A stretch of DNA of 64,000 bases, taken from the NCBI GenBank assembly GCA_009377495.1, contig WHTZ01000013.1, positions 46,289 through 110,288 of the forward strand, written 5' to 3'. The stretch comes from Luteitalea sp. (GTDB taxonomy: Bacteria > Acidobacteriota > Vicinamibacteria > Vicinamibacterales > Vicinamibacteraceae). Every line of letters starts with the position of its first letter. The stretch's first letter is position 1. The notes beneath the pieces are model-generated. The model was given only the letters and a program-made list of their open reading frames with translations, was not told the DNA's origin and ran no database searches. The translations under genes and the position numbers were made by a program. Positions 1 through 7,803 of the stretch are shown here, piece by piece.

Positions 1-1425
1 GCGCTCGGCCTGATGGAGCGCGCCACCCCCGACCTGGCATTTCTCGACATCAAGATGCCCGGGATGGATGGACTCGAGGTCCTCAGCCGGATCCGGAGCA
101 TCGACGACGGTGTGCCAGTGGTGATGATCTCGGGCCACGCGACGATCAGCGATGCGGTGACGGCCACCAAGCTCGGCGCGTTCGACTTCATCGAGAAGCC
201 CCTCGCCAGCGAACGCGTGTTGGTCACCGTGCGCAACGCCATCGACGCGACCCGCCTCAAGACCGAGGTGGGGCGCCTGCGACAGGACGCCGAGGCGAAG
301 TACCGCATCGCCGGTGACAGCCCCGCGCTCAAGCGGGTGCTCGATGACGTGGCGCGCGCGGCGCCGACGAACGCGACCGTCTTGATCCTCGGCGAGAGCG
401 GTGTTGGCAAGGAGCTCGTCGCCCGGGCCATCCACCGGAACAGTCAACGCGCCAAGGAGCGCTTCGTTCAGGTGAACTGCGCGGCGATTCCCGAAGAGCT
501 CATTGAATCCGAGCTCTTCGGTCACGAGAAAGGATCGTTCACTGGCGCGGTCGACAAGCAGCTTGGCAAGTTCGACCAAGCGGACCGCGGCACGATCTTC
601 CTGGACGAGGTTGGCGACATGAGCCCGAAGACGCAGGCCAAGGTGCTGCGCGTGCTGCAAGAGGGCGAGGTCGAGCGGATTGGATCCGCGAAGACGTTCA
701 AGGTCGACGTACGCGTGATTGCGGCGACGAACAAGGATCTCGAGGCGGAGATCGCGAAGGGCACCTTCCGCGAGGATCTCTACTTCCGGCTCAGCGTCAT
801 TCCGATTTCCGTGCCGCCTCTCCGCGATCGCAACGACGACATCCCCTCGCTGATTCGTCACTTCATGGATCTTTTTGTACGCGAGGGGGCGAGCTTCCGT
901 GCGAAGCGCTTCACGCCGGCCGCGATGACATTGCTGCAGCAGCAGCGCTGGAAGGGCAACATCCGGGAGCTCCGGAACACCATCGAGCGCGTCTTGATCA
1001 TGTCGCGGGGCGAGACCATCGACGACGCCGAGCTACGCGGCATTCTCAGGCTTGACGCAGGTCACGGCCTGGCCCCCTCGGCTGAGGCGGCGGTGCGCAG
1101 CGCTGGTGTCGAGCCTGCGAGCGGCGGTCAAGGCACTGGCGGTTCGGCAGAGGAGGCCGCCGCGACCGCGCCACCTGCCGGAACGGACGCGCCTCCCATA
1201 CCTGGCGGGGGGGCGGAACCTGCGTCGCCTCCTGGCGCGGCGGAGTCGGCACGCCCGTCAACCCTCAAAGAGTTCAAGGAGCAGGCGGAGCGGGCGTTTC
1301 TGGTCGAGCGGCTGCGCGAGAACAACTGGAACATCTCCAAGACCGCCGAGGTGATTGGGACACCGCGCAGTAATCTCTACAAGAAGCTCGAGCAGTACCA
1401 GATCAGCCAGCAGCACGATGGTTAG
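1..1425 (+). CDS. sigma-54-dependent response regulator, NtrC/NtrX type (5' partial)
   Basis: The reading frame is open from base 1, so the start lies outside the window. What remains is the end of a receiver domain, with the presumed phospho-acceptor Asp in LDIKMPG at codon 46-48. Numbering from the Met at base 13, an AAA+ domain follows with Walker A GESGVGKE (128-134), sigma-54 contact loop GSFTGA (174-179) and Walker B IFLDE (about 195-199). A Pro/Ala/Gly-rich linker leads to a C-terminal Fis-type helix-turn-helix (WNISKTAEVIGTPRSNLYKK). The protein should activate sigma-54 promoters when phosphorylated by a sensor kinase that is not in the window. The NLYKKLEQY ending is common in NtrX-like proteins, but the target cannot be read from the sequence. 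Confidence 0.95.
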   Translation, partial: ALGLMERATPDLAFLDIKMPGMDGLEVLSRIRSIDDGVPVVMISGHATISDAVTATKLGAFDFIEKPLASERVLVTVRNAIDATRLKTEVGRLRQDAEAKYRIAGDSPALKRVLDDVARAAPTNATVLILGESGVGKELVARAIHRNSQRAKERFVQVNCAAIPEELIESELFGHEKGSFTGAVDKQLGKFDQADRGTIFLDEVGDMSPKTQAKVLRVLQEGEVERIGSAKTFKVDVRVIAATNKDLEAEIAKGTFREDLYFRLSVIPISVPPLRDRNDDIPSLIRHFMDLFVREGASFRAKRFTPAAMTLLQQQRWKGNIRELRNTIERVLIMSRGETIDDAELRGILRLDAGHGLAPSAEAAVRSAGVEPASGGQGTGGSAEEAAATAPPAGTDAPPIPGGGAEPASPPGAAESARPSTLKEFKEQAERAFLVERLRENNWNISKTAEVIGTPRSNLYKKLEQYQISQQHDG

Positions 1426-1440
1426 TGTCAGCGCGCCCTA

Positions 1441-1488
1441 TTGCCATTCCATAGGGAGCGTGCTACATTCCTATGGCAGAACCATAGG
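1441..1488 (+). promoter_or_regulatory. padR promoter with palindromic operator
   Basis: A sigma-70-like promoter reads TTGCCA (1441-1446), a 17-nt spacer and TACATT (1464-1469), with an extended -10 TGC. Directly after the -10 is a perfect inverted repeat CCTATGG-CAGAA-CCATAGG (1470-1488). A third CCATAGG half-site lies in the spacer at 1449-1455. The palindrome covers the expected transcription start and ends just before the padR start codon at 1495. This is the layout expected for an autorepressed PadR operon; the binding itself is inference. Confidence 0.75.
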
Positions 1489-1494
1489 AGAAAT

Positions 1495-1839
1495 ATGGGA
1501 GAGAAAGCTGACGTCTGGCAGGGCACGCTCGCCTTGATGGTGCTGAAGACGCTCGAGACACTCGGGCCCCTACACGGATACGGGATTGCCCGCCGCATCG
1601 AGCAGACCAGCGGGGATCTGCTCTCGGTGAACTACGGCACGCTGTATCCTGCCTTGCTGAAGCTGGAGCAGGAGGGCTACATCACGTCCGAGTGGGGCGT
1701 CTCGGCGAACAACCGCAAGGCGAAGTTTTACCGCCTGACCCGTGCAGGCCGAAAGCAGCTCGGTAGAGAAGCCCGGGCATGGGATCAAACCACCGCGATC
1801 CTCGCGCGGTTCCTGTCACCGGGGGAAGGGCGGTCGTGA
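1495..1839 (+). CDS. PadR family transcriptional regulator
   Basis: A 114-residue winged-helix repressor with the PadR signature near the N terminus (GTLALMVLKTLETLGPLHGYGIARRI) followed by the recognition and wing region (SVNYGTLYPALLKLEQEGYI) and a short C-terminal helix. The start at 1495 is preferred because AGGAG precedes it by a few bases; a TTG at 1441 in the same frame would add 18 residues unlike the family. The last codons overlap the start of the permease (GTGA). The pair PadR plus ADOP-type permease is a common acidobacterial arrangement, so it probably controls its own operon. The inducer is unknown. Confidence 0.93.
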   Translation: MGEKADVWQGTLALMVLKTLETLGPLHGYGIARRIEQTSGDLLSVNYGTLYPALLKLEQEGYITSEWGVSANNRKAKFYRLTRAGRKQLGREARAWDQTTAILARFLSPGEGRS

Positions 1840-4596
1840 GGCGGCTGCGCGCCGCGGCGCGGCGGTTGCGCGGCCTGCTCCGCAGGCGCAGTCTCGACCG
1901 CGAGTTGGCCGAGGAGCTGGAGAGCCATCTCCAACTGCACGTCGACGACAATATTCGTGGCGGCATGACACCGGAGGACGCGCGACGCCACGCGGTCCTC
2001 GCGCTCGGCGGCATCGAGCAGACCAAGGAACGGTATCGCGATCGACGCGGGTTCCGGTTGTTCGACCAGCTCGCGCAGGATCTCGGTTACGCCGGCCGTC
2101 TACTGCGCAGGAACGCTGGCTTCACGGCTATCGCGATCCTGACGCTTGCCCTCGGCATCGGCGCCAACACCGCAATCTTTTCACTGCTCGACCAAGTGCT
2201 GCTGCGGACCCTTCCAGTCGAAGCGCCAGACCAGCTTGTCTATCTCTACAGCGACGGGCCGTGGCAAGGAAGCACATCCAGCGACGAGCCGGGCGGGTCG
2301 TCTTTTAGCTACCCACTGTTTCGCGAGTTGCAAAAGTCGCAGACACCATTTGTTGGCCTGGCCGGCGCTCGCGACCGCTTGGCCAGCCTGGCGTTCGAGA
2401 ACCACGCGTCACACGGGCGAACCCGGTTCGTGTCGGGCAACTACTTCGATCTGCTCGGCGTCCATCCGGCCATCGGCCGCCTCTTGACCGAGGATGATGA
2501 CCGCACACCGGGGGCGCATTCGGTGGCCGTGCTCAGCTACGCATATTGGTCGTCACGGTTCGCGGAGGATGTCAGCGTTCTCAACCAGACGATCCTCGTG
2601 AACAACGTTCCGATGGCCATCGTCGGTGTCGCGCAGAAGGGCTTCAAGAGCGAGCGCGTGGGCGATCCGCCTGAGGTCTATGTACCCATTAGCATGAGGG
2701 AGGCGTTGACCCCCGACTGGGAGGGGCTCGCGGACCGGAAGCACATATGGCTCACCATGTTCGGTCGCTTGAAGCCCGGTATGACGCGCGAGCGTGCCGA
2801 GCGGGAGATCAACGTTCCGTATCGCATGCAAGTGGAGCAGGACATCCAGCTCTTGGACCACCCGAGCGACGACTTCCTCGAACGATTTCGGGCGAGAAGG
2901 ATCACGTTGGAGCCAGGTCAGTACGGGCGCGGCACTCTGGACGACCAATGGGGCGCGCCGCTGTTCCTGTTGATGGGCTTGACGCTGCTCGTGTTGCTGA
3001 TCGCGTGTGCCAATATGGCCAATCTCCAGCTCGCACGCGGCACGGCTCGAGCGCGAGAAGTGGCGGTGCGCACGGCCATGGGCGCGTCGCGCATGCAGCT
3101 TGTTCGCCAATTCCTCACGGAATCGTGCCTGCTCGCCGTCGCTGGCGGCGCGCTCGGAATCATCGTTGCTTATTGGACCCAACACGCCATTCTCGTGAGT
3201 CTTCCTCCAGGGATGGGCATTCAGGACCTGGCTTCCGCTGGCCTCGACGGCCGCGTCCTGTTCTTCTGCCTGGGACTGTCGCTCTTGACCGGCATCCTGT
3301 TCGGGCTCGTTCCAGCACTCCAGGCCTCCAACACCGACCTGACCTCGTCTTTGAAAGACCAGGCAGGCCAGGTCTCGTCAACGGGCCGTGCGAACAGCTT
3401 TCGCAAGACGGTGGTCATGGCGCAAGTAGCGGTGTCGCTGCTGCTTCTGATCTCCGCGGGGCTCTTCGTCAATACGCTGGTCAACGTCGCGCGGATTGAC
3501 CCGGGTATTCGAGCCGACCACCTGATGACGTTCTCGATAGGCCCGAAGCTGAACGGTTATACCGACCAGCGCGTCGCGCAACTGCACGAGCAGCTCACGG
3601 ACCAGTTGGCCCAGATCCCCGGCGTGACACTCGTCTCGTCTGCGAGGACTGGCACCATCAGCGGTAACACGACCGGAACCAGCTTCAACGTTGAGGGTTA
3701 TACGCCGCCGAGCGGTGACACCGCAGATTCGCTCTACAACTACGTTGGCGCTGGCTACTTTCGCACGATGGGCACGCCTCTCGTGGCGGGCCGTGAGTTC
3801 ACGCGCGCCGATCACGCATCCGCACCGCCGGTCGCCGTTGTCAACGAGGAGTTCGTTCGGCAGTTTGTGCCGAATCAGAATCCACTTGGACGCCATATAG
3901 AGATAGACATCGAAGGCGCGGGGGCCAATGACGATTGTCGGCATTGTGACGAATGCCAAGTTCGCGCACATGCGTGAGGAGCCGGCGCCGACGGTTTACG
4001 CGCCGTTGCAACAGGGCATCACGTGGAAAGATTCTCCGTCGTGGGCATCACGTCCCGACGCTTTGTACTTCTACTTGCGAACGGCTACCACCCCGGAAAG
4101 TGCCCTGCCACTCATCCAGCACCATGTAGCCGCACTCGATCCAAGTTTGCCGATTCACGAGGCAAAGACCATGCAGGCGCAGATCGACGAGGACCTGTTT
4201 GCCGAGCGGATTCTGTCGTTTCTGACCGGTACGTTCGCGGGACTGGCCGTTCTGCTGGCATCGATTGGCCTTTATGGGGTGTTGGCGTACAACGTCGCGC
4301 GGCGCACGCGTGAGATCGGCATCCGGATGGCGCTCGGCGCAGACTCCGGCGATGTGCGCGCGCTCGTTCTCCGTGAGGTCGCCGTCATGCTGGTGATTGG
4401 CACCGCGGCTGGCGTGGCTTTGGCCGCCGCTGCCGGTCGACTTGTGCAGTCGTTCCTGTACGGGCTGGAGCCATCGGATGCCTTCACATACGGCTCGGCC
4501 GTCGTGCTCCTTTGGCTGGTCGCGCTGGCCGCCGCCTTCATCCCCGTGCGTCGTGCCACCAGCGTCGACCCGACGGTTGCCCTACGGTATGAGTAG
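1836..4596 (+). pseudogene. ADOP/MacB-like ABC-type permease, one frameshift
   Basis: Starts with GTG at 1836 inside the padR stop codon. The N terminus (RSLDRELAEELESHLQLHVD, then the EDARRHAVLALGG region) is the prefix domain of the large acidobacterial duplicated orphan permeases. Next come a first transmembrane segment (TAIAILTLALGIGANTAIFS), a MacB-type periplasmic domain, FtsX segments, and the second periplasmic and FtsX halves. The frame breaks at the GGGGG run 3920-3924: skipping one G joins ..IEGAG to PMTIVGIVTNAK, exactly as in the family, and the second half runs on to 4596. Total about 919 residues. The break may be a homopolymer sequencing error, a true pseudogene or a phase-variable site. 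No ATPase partner is adjacent, as is usual for this group. Confidence 0.88.
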
Positions 4597-4660
4597 GCGC
4601 GACCGTACGAGCGAGAGCTGAGTCAGCTCAGCACGCTGACGGTGGCGCGCTGGACGGGAG

Positions 4661-4669
4661 TGGTACAAT
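4661..4669 (+). promoter_or_regulatory. rnpB extended -10 promoter
   Basis: TGGTACAAT is an extended -10 element (TGn plus TACAAT at 4664-4669) that would start transcription near 4676. I see no good -35 at the usual distance. It directly precedes the RNase P RNA. Confidence 0.6.
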
Positions 4670-4675
4670 TTAGGG

Positions 4676-5121
4676 GTGCCGCAGTGGTCCGAGGTGATCG
4701 CCGCGAGAGGTGCTCGTTCCGGGTGCTGACCGCGGAGGAAAGTCCGAACTCCATAGGGCAGTGCGCTGGGTAACGCCCAGTCAGGGTGACCTGAAGGAAA
4801 GTGGCACAGAAAACATACCGCCCGCCGAAGCGCGCAAGCGCGAAGGCGGGTAAGGGTGAAAAGGTGCGGTAAGAGCGCACCGCGCGCCCCGTGAGGGGCG
4901 TGGCAGGCTAAACCCCGCACGGAGCAAGACCAAATAGGGAAGCGTTGGCATCCCGGCGCGGGCAACTGCGCTGGAGCGTGCCAGGAGAGTCGCCCGCTCG
5001 AAGCTTCCGGGTAGGTCGCCAGAGGTCGTCAGCAATGACGGCCCCAAGAGGAATGATCGCCGCTGCACTTGCTGCAAGGCGGGTGCGGCACAGAATTCGG
5101 CTTACTGGACCACTGCGACCG
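4676..5121 (+). ncRNA. rnpB: RNase P RNA (bacterial type A)
   Basis: The catalytic RNA of RNase P, which trims the 5' leader of pre-tRNAs. The conserved core is visible in order: GAGGAAAGTCC at about 4735, a P12-type arm at 4820-4850, GGTGCGGTAAGAGCGCACC, the AAACCCC/GGAGCAAGACC block near 4911-4930, AGAGGAATGATCGCCG near 5047, and ACAGAATTCGGCTTAC near 5090. The 5' stretch GCAGTGGTCC (4681-4690) pairs perfectly with GGACCACTGC (5107-5116) to form P1, and a TTTTT run follows at about 5122. Size and motif order fit type A. The tip of P12 resembles an intergenic repeat found elsewhere in the window. Confidence 0.97.
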
Positions 5122-5144
5122 TTTTTCACCCCGATTGAATTTCC

Positions 5145-6092
5145 ATGGCCATGTATGTCGTCACCGGTGGTGCGGGCTTCATCGGCTCGCATCTGGTCGA
5201 GGAGCTGGTCGGTCGCGGTGAGCGCGTGCGTGTCGTCGACAACTTCAGCACCGGCAAGCGAGAGAATCTGGCCCATCTGTCGGGTGTCGAGCTTCTCGAA
5301 GGCGACCTTGCGCACTTCGATGTTGCCAAGCGCGGTGTCGAGGGTGCCGATTTCGTCCTGCATCAGGCAGCGATTCCGTCCGTGCCGCGTTCGGTGCGCG
5401 ATCCGCTCACGTCGCACCGTGCGAACGTGGAGGCCACGTTGAAGCTCCTCGTTGCCGCACGCGATGCGGGTGTGCGACGTGTCGTGTACGCTGGTTCCTC
5501 GTCGGCGTACGGGAATACGCCGACCCTGCCCAAGCGGGAGGATATGCCCACCCATCCATTGTCGCCCTACGCGCTGCAGAAGCTGGTGGGGGAACAATAC
5601 GCGGTGATGTTCACCGACCTCTATGATCTCGAGACGGTGACGATTCGCTACTTCAACGTCTATGGTCCGCGCCAGGATCCCTCCTCGCCGTACTCCGGGG
5701 TGATTTCTCTGTTCATCAGGGCGCTCCTGAGCCGCAGGCGTCCGACGATTTATGGCGACGGCGAGCAAACCCGCGACTTCACCTATGTCGCCAATGTCGT
5801 CGACGGCGTCCTGCGTGCGTGCGAGGCACCCGCCGCGCGCGGCCAGGTGATCAACGTCGCCACGGCGGAGCGCATCTCGCTGAACCGGCTCTTCGAAGTG
5901 CTCCGGTCGCACATTGGCGCTGATGGCGTCGAGCCCATCTACGCTGATCCTCGAGCGGGCGACGTCCGCGACTCGCAAGCCGACCTTTCGCTCGCCCGCC
6001 AGCTTCTTGCGTACTCGCCACTCGTCGATCTCGAAGAGGGCCTTCGCCGCACGATTGCATGGGCTCGCAGCGCCCCGTCGATGCAGGAATAA
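5145..6092 (+). CDS. NAD-dependent sugar-nucleotide epimerase (GalE/WbpP-like, extended SDR)
   Basis: A 315-residue extended short-chain dehydrogenase. The N terminus carries the NAD-binding GGAGFIGSH motif, the acidic residue closing the second strand (VVDNFSTGK), a catalytic Ser region (AGSSSAYG) and the YxxxK pair (SPYALQKLVGEQY). The FNVYGPRQDPSSPYSGV and DGEQTRDFTYV blocks are typical of UDP-glucose or UDP-N-acetylglucosamine 4-epimerases. It would supply sugar nucleotides for polysaccharide synthesis. There are no sugar-pathway neighbours to fix the substrate. ATG at 5145 is used; ATG at 5151 is equally possible and neither has a clear Shine-Dalgarno. Confidence 0.88.
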   Translation: MAMYVVTGGAGFIGSHLVEELVGRGERVRVVDNFSTGKRENLAHLSGVELLEGDLAHFDVAKRGVEGADFVLHQAAIPSVPRSVRDPLTSHRANVEATLKLLVAARDAGVRRVVYAGSSSAYGNTPTLPKREDMPTHPLSPYALQKLVGEQYAVMFTDLYDLETVTIRYFNVYGPRQDPSSPYSGVISLFIRALLSRRRPTIYGDGEQTRDFTYVANVVDGVLRACEAPAARGQVINVATAERISLNRLFEVLRSHIGADGVEPIYADPRAGDVRDSQADLSLARQLLAYSPLVDLEEGLRRTIAWARSAPSMQE

Positions 6093-6103
6093 CATCCAAG
6101 TCG

Positions 6104-6133
6104 CACCCCAGCACCCGGCACCCCAGCACCCGG
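6104..6133 (+). repeat. 15-bp direct tandem repeat, two copies
   Basis: CACCCCAGCACCCGG occurs twice head to tail (6104-6118 and 6119-6133), just downstream of the epimerase gene. No function can be assigned. The rest of the gap up to 6298 shows no gene. Confidence 0.8.
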
Positions 6134-6298
6134 CACTCCGCCCTACCGCCAACCGCAGGTGGCGCTCCGTGCCTACCCGGCCGGCGCCTCGATCACGCTT
6201 GCTGCAGGCCACGCTCTGATCCCGCGCTTCCTCAATGAGTTCGCAGGTCACGGATGACCGCGCGCGCCCTGGTCCCGCATTTGCGTAACCGCGCACGT

Positions 6299-6374
6299 GC
6301 GGGGTGCAGGTCGCGCGTCCCAATCAGACAAGGCACGAGACCTCTTGTGCCCTGTCGCCCCTCCCGCACCCCGC
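6299..6374 (+). promoter_or_regulatory. nested stem-loop in the leader of the helix-hairpin-helix gene
   Basis: An outer stem GCGGGGTGC (6299-6307) pairs with GCACCCCGC (6366-6374) and encloses an inner stem GACAAGGCAC (6327-6336) / GTGCCCTGTC (6347-6356, one mismatch). It lies 35 bases before the start codon at 6409 and upstream of the GAGGAGG ribosome-binding site. It could be a leader regulatory structure; it matches no riboswitch class I recognise. Confidence 0.4.
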
Positions 6375-6408
6375 AGCTCGTTTGTCAACGCTACCGAGGA
6401 GGATTGAC

Positions 6409-6765
6409 ATGCTCACCCACATCCAGCGTCCCTGGGTCCTGATCATCGGGCTGACCCTGCTCATGTCCACGCCTGTTCTGAACGCGCAGGCCTCGCGTGA
6501 AAAGCAGGCCACCCAGCCGTCAAAGGACACTCCAGCCGTCAACCTGAATCGCGCATCGGCGCAGCAGCTCCAGGAGTTGCCTGGCATCGGCCCTAGTACT
6601 GCGGCGCGCATCATCGAGTATCGCGAGAAGAACGGTCCGTTCAAGAAAGTGGAGGATCTCATGCACATTCGTGGCATTGGCGAGAAGACCTTTCTGCGCC
6701 TCAAGCCGCTCGTGACCGTCACGCCGGGCGCTCCCGCCCGTCAGGCCAAAGGCGGACAGCCGTGA
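6409..6765 (+). CDS. secreted helix-hairpin-helix protein (ComEA-like)
   Basis: A 118-residue protein with an N-terminal signal segment (VLIIGLTLLMSTPVLNA) and a ComEA-type double helix-hairpin-helix (NLNRASAQQLQELPGIGPST then MHIRGIGEKTFLRLKPL). Such proteins bind double-stranded DNA in the periplasm during uptake, or have unknown roles when alone. The start at 6409 is set by GAGGAGG eight bases upstream and by the signal peptide. It overlaps the pseudopilin gene by four bases (GTGA), which supports a shared unit with possible roles in DNA uptake. The ComEC channel is not in the window. Confidence 0.88.
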   Translation: MLTHIQRPWVLIIGLTLLMSTPVLNAQASREKQATQPSKDTPAVNLNRASAQQLQELPGIGPSTAARIIEYREKNGPFKKVEDLMHIRGIGEKTFLRLKPLVTVTPGAPARQAKGGQP

Positions 6766-7385
6766 GCGGCTCGCAGGCGCGCACGCCGCCGCGTGCGCTC
6801 GCTTCACCTGCGGGCTTCTCGGTGGTGGAGCTGCTCGTCACCACAGCCCTCGTGGTGGTGATCGCCGTTCCGGCGATCGCCCGGCTCGATGCGGGGCTTG
6901 GGCGCGTGCGCGCGGAGGCGGGCGCGCGGCAGGTGGCTGCGCGTCTGGCAGCGGCCCGCGCTCACGCCCTGAGCAGCGGCCGTTCCACAGCCGTGCGGTT
7001 CGAGCGGTCGGCTGACACGATTCGCATGGCGCAGGTCCTGGATGGCAATGGAAATGGCCTTCGCACGGTCGACGTGATGAGCGGCGTAGACCGGCGGGTT
7101 CGCCGACCGGTGCGACTCGAGGAGCTCGTACCGGGCGCGCGCTTTGGCATTGCCGCCGATCTTCCCGCCATCGACGAAGAATCAGGGCTGGCGGCGGGGA
7201 GTAAACCCATCCGCTTTGGCGATTCGGATATGGCGTCGTTTTCTGCGCGCGGCACGGCCACGCCTGGAACCGCGTACGTCCGAGGGCCTGACAGCGAGCA
7301 ATACGCGGTGCGAGTCCTTGGGGCAACGGGCCGAATTCGCGTCCTACGATTCGATCGGATGAGGGGCCTATGGCTGACGAGGTAA
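6762..7385 (+). CDS. GspH/FimT-like minor pseudopilin
   Basis: A 207-residue protein with a prepilin peptidase site: a short basic leader, then G before FSVVELLVTTALVVVIAVPAI, giving Glu at +5 of the mature chain and a hydrophobic N-terminal helix. The C-terminal part resembles GspH/FimT minor pilins in layout, with a variable globular domain. It probably sits at the tip of a type IV pilus or pseudopilus. It overlaps the previous gene at GTGA and the next by 16 bases, so translation is likely coupled. Confidence 0.82.
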   Translation: MSGSQARTPPRALASPAGFSVVELLVTTALVVVIAVPAIARLDAGLGRVRAEAGARQVAARLAAARAHALSSGRSTAVRFERSADTIRMAQVLDGNGNGLRTVDVMSGVDRRVRRPVRLEELVPGARFGIAADLPAIDEESGLAAGSKPIRFGDSDMASFSARGTATPGTAYVRGPDSEQYAVRVLGATGRIRVLRFDRMRGLWLTR

Positions 7386-7702
7386 ACGATGCTGCGCGTT
7401 CTGAGCCTCTCACAGACCATGCGGCGACTGGCTCCAGGCGCGACGACTTGACCGGATCGCTCGCTGAGATCGAGCTCGTGCCCGGCGGGGCCGCCTGGAT
7501 GGTTGAGCGCACGGCCGAGCGAGGTCGGGTGTTGGCGGAATGGCCATTGCCACCAGGCATGTCCATCCGGGTTCGCTCGGGCGGCCGGTCGAGCCCGGTG
7601 GGCAGCACCGCGCAGATTCTGCGCAGTGAGCTTATCGCGCTCCGGCCGGGACGTCCGCCGCTCTACGAGGGTGTGCTGTCGTTTTCGCCACCTGATGCGT
7701 AG
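7370..7702 (+). CDS. hypothetical protein downstream of pseudopilin
   Basis: A 110-residue product that I do not recognise. It has no signal peptide or transmembrane segment. The N-terminal 30 residues are acidic and polar, and the rest looks like beta-rich sequence (AEIELVPGGAAWMVERTAERG; RSELIALRPGRPPLYEG). The ATG at 7370 overlaps the pseudopilin gene by 16 bases. The tight coupling argues that it is real and linked to the pseudopilin, but no function should be inferred beyond that. Confidence 0.55.
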   Translation: MADEVNDAARSEPLTDHAATGSRRDDLTGSLAEIELVPGGAAWMVERTAERGRVLAEWPLPPGMSIRVRSGGRSSPVGSTAQILRSELIALRPGRPPLYEGVLSFSPPDA

Positions 7703-7803
7703 ATTCGAGAACACGCTGCCCAGGGCGGGAACGAGGTTTCCGGCTCTGCAGTTGGAATCGTAGGTCGGGCTGGGGAACGAGATACCCGGGAGGGTCGATC
7801 ACA

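Noticed and set aside
4908..6323. A 471-codon minus-strand frame over rnpB and the epimerase.
   Set aside because: It covers a conserved RNA and a conserved enzyme on the other strand and has no family motif.
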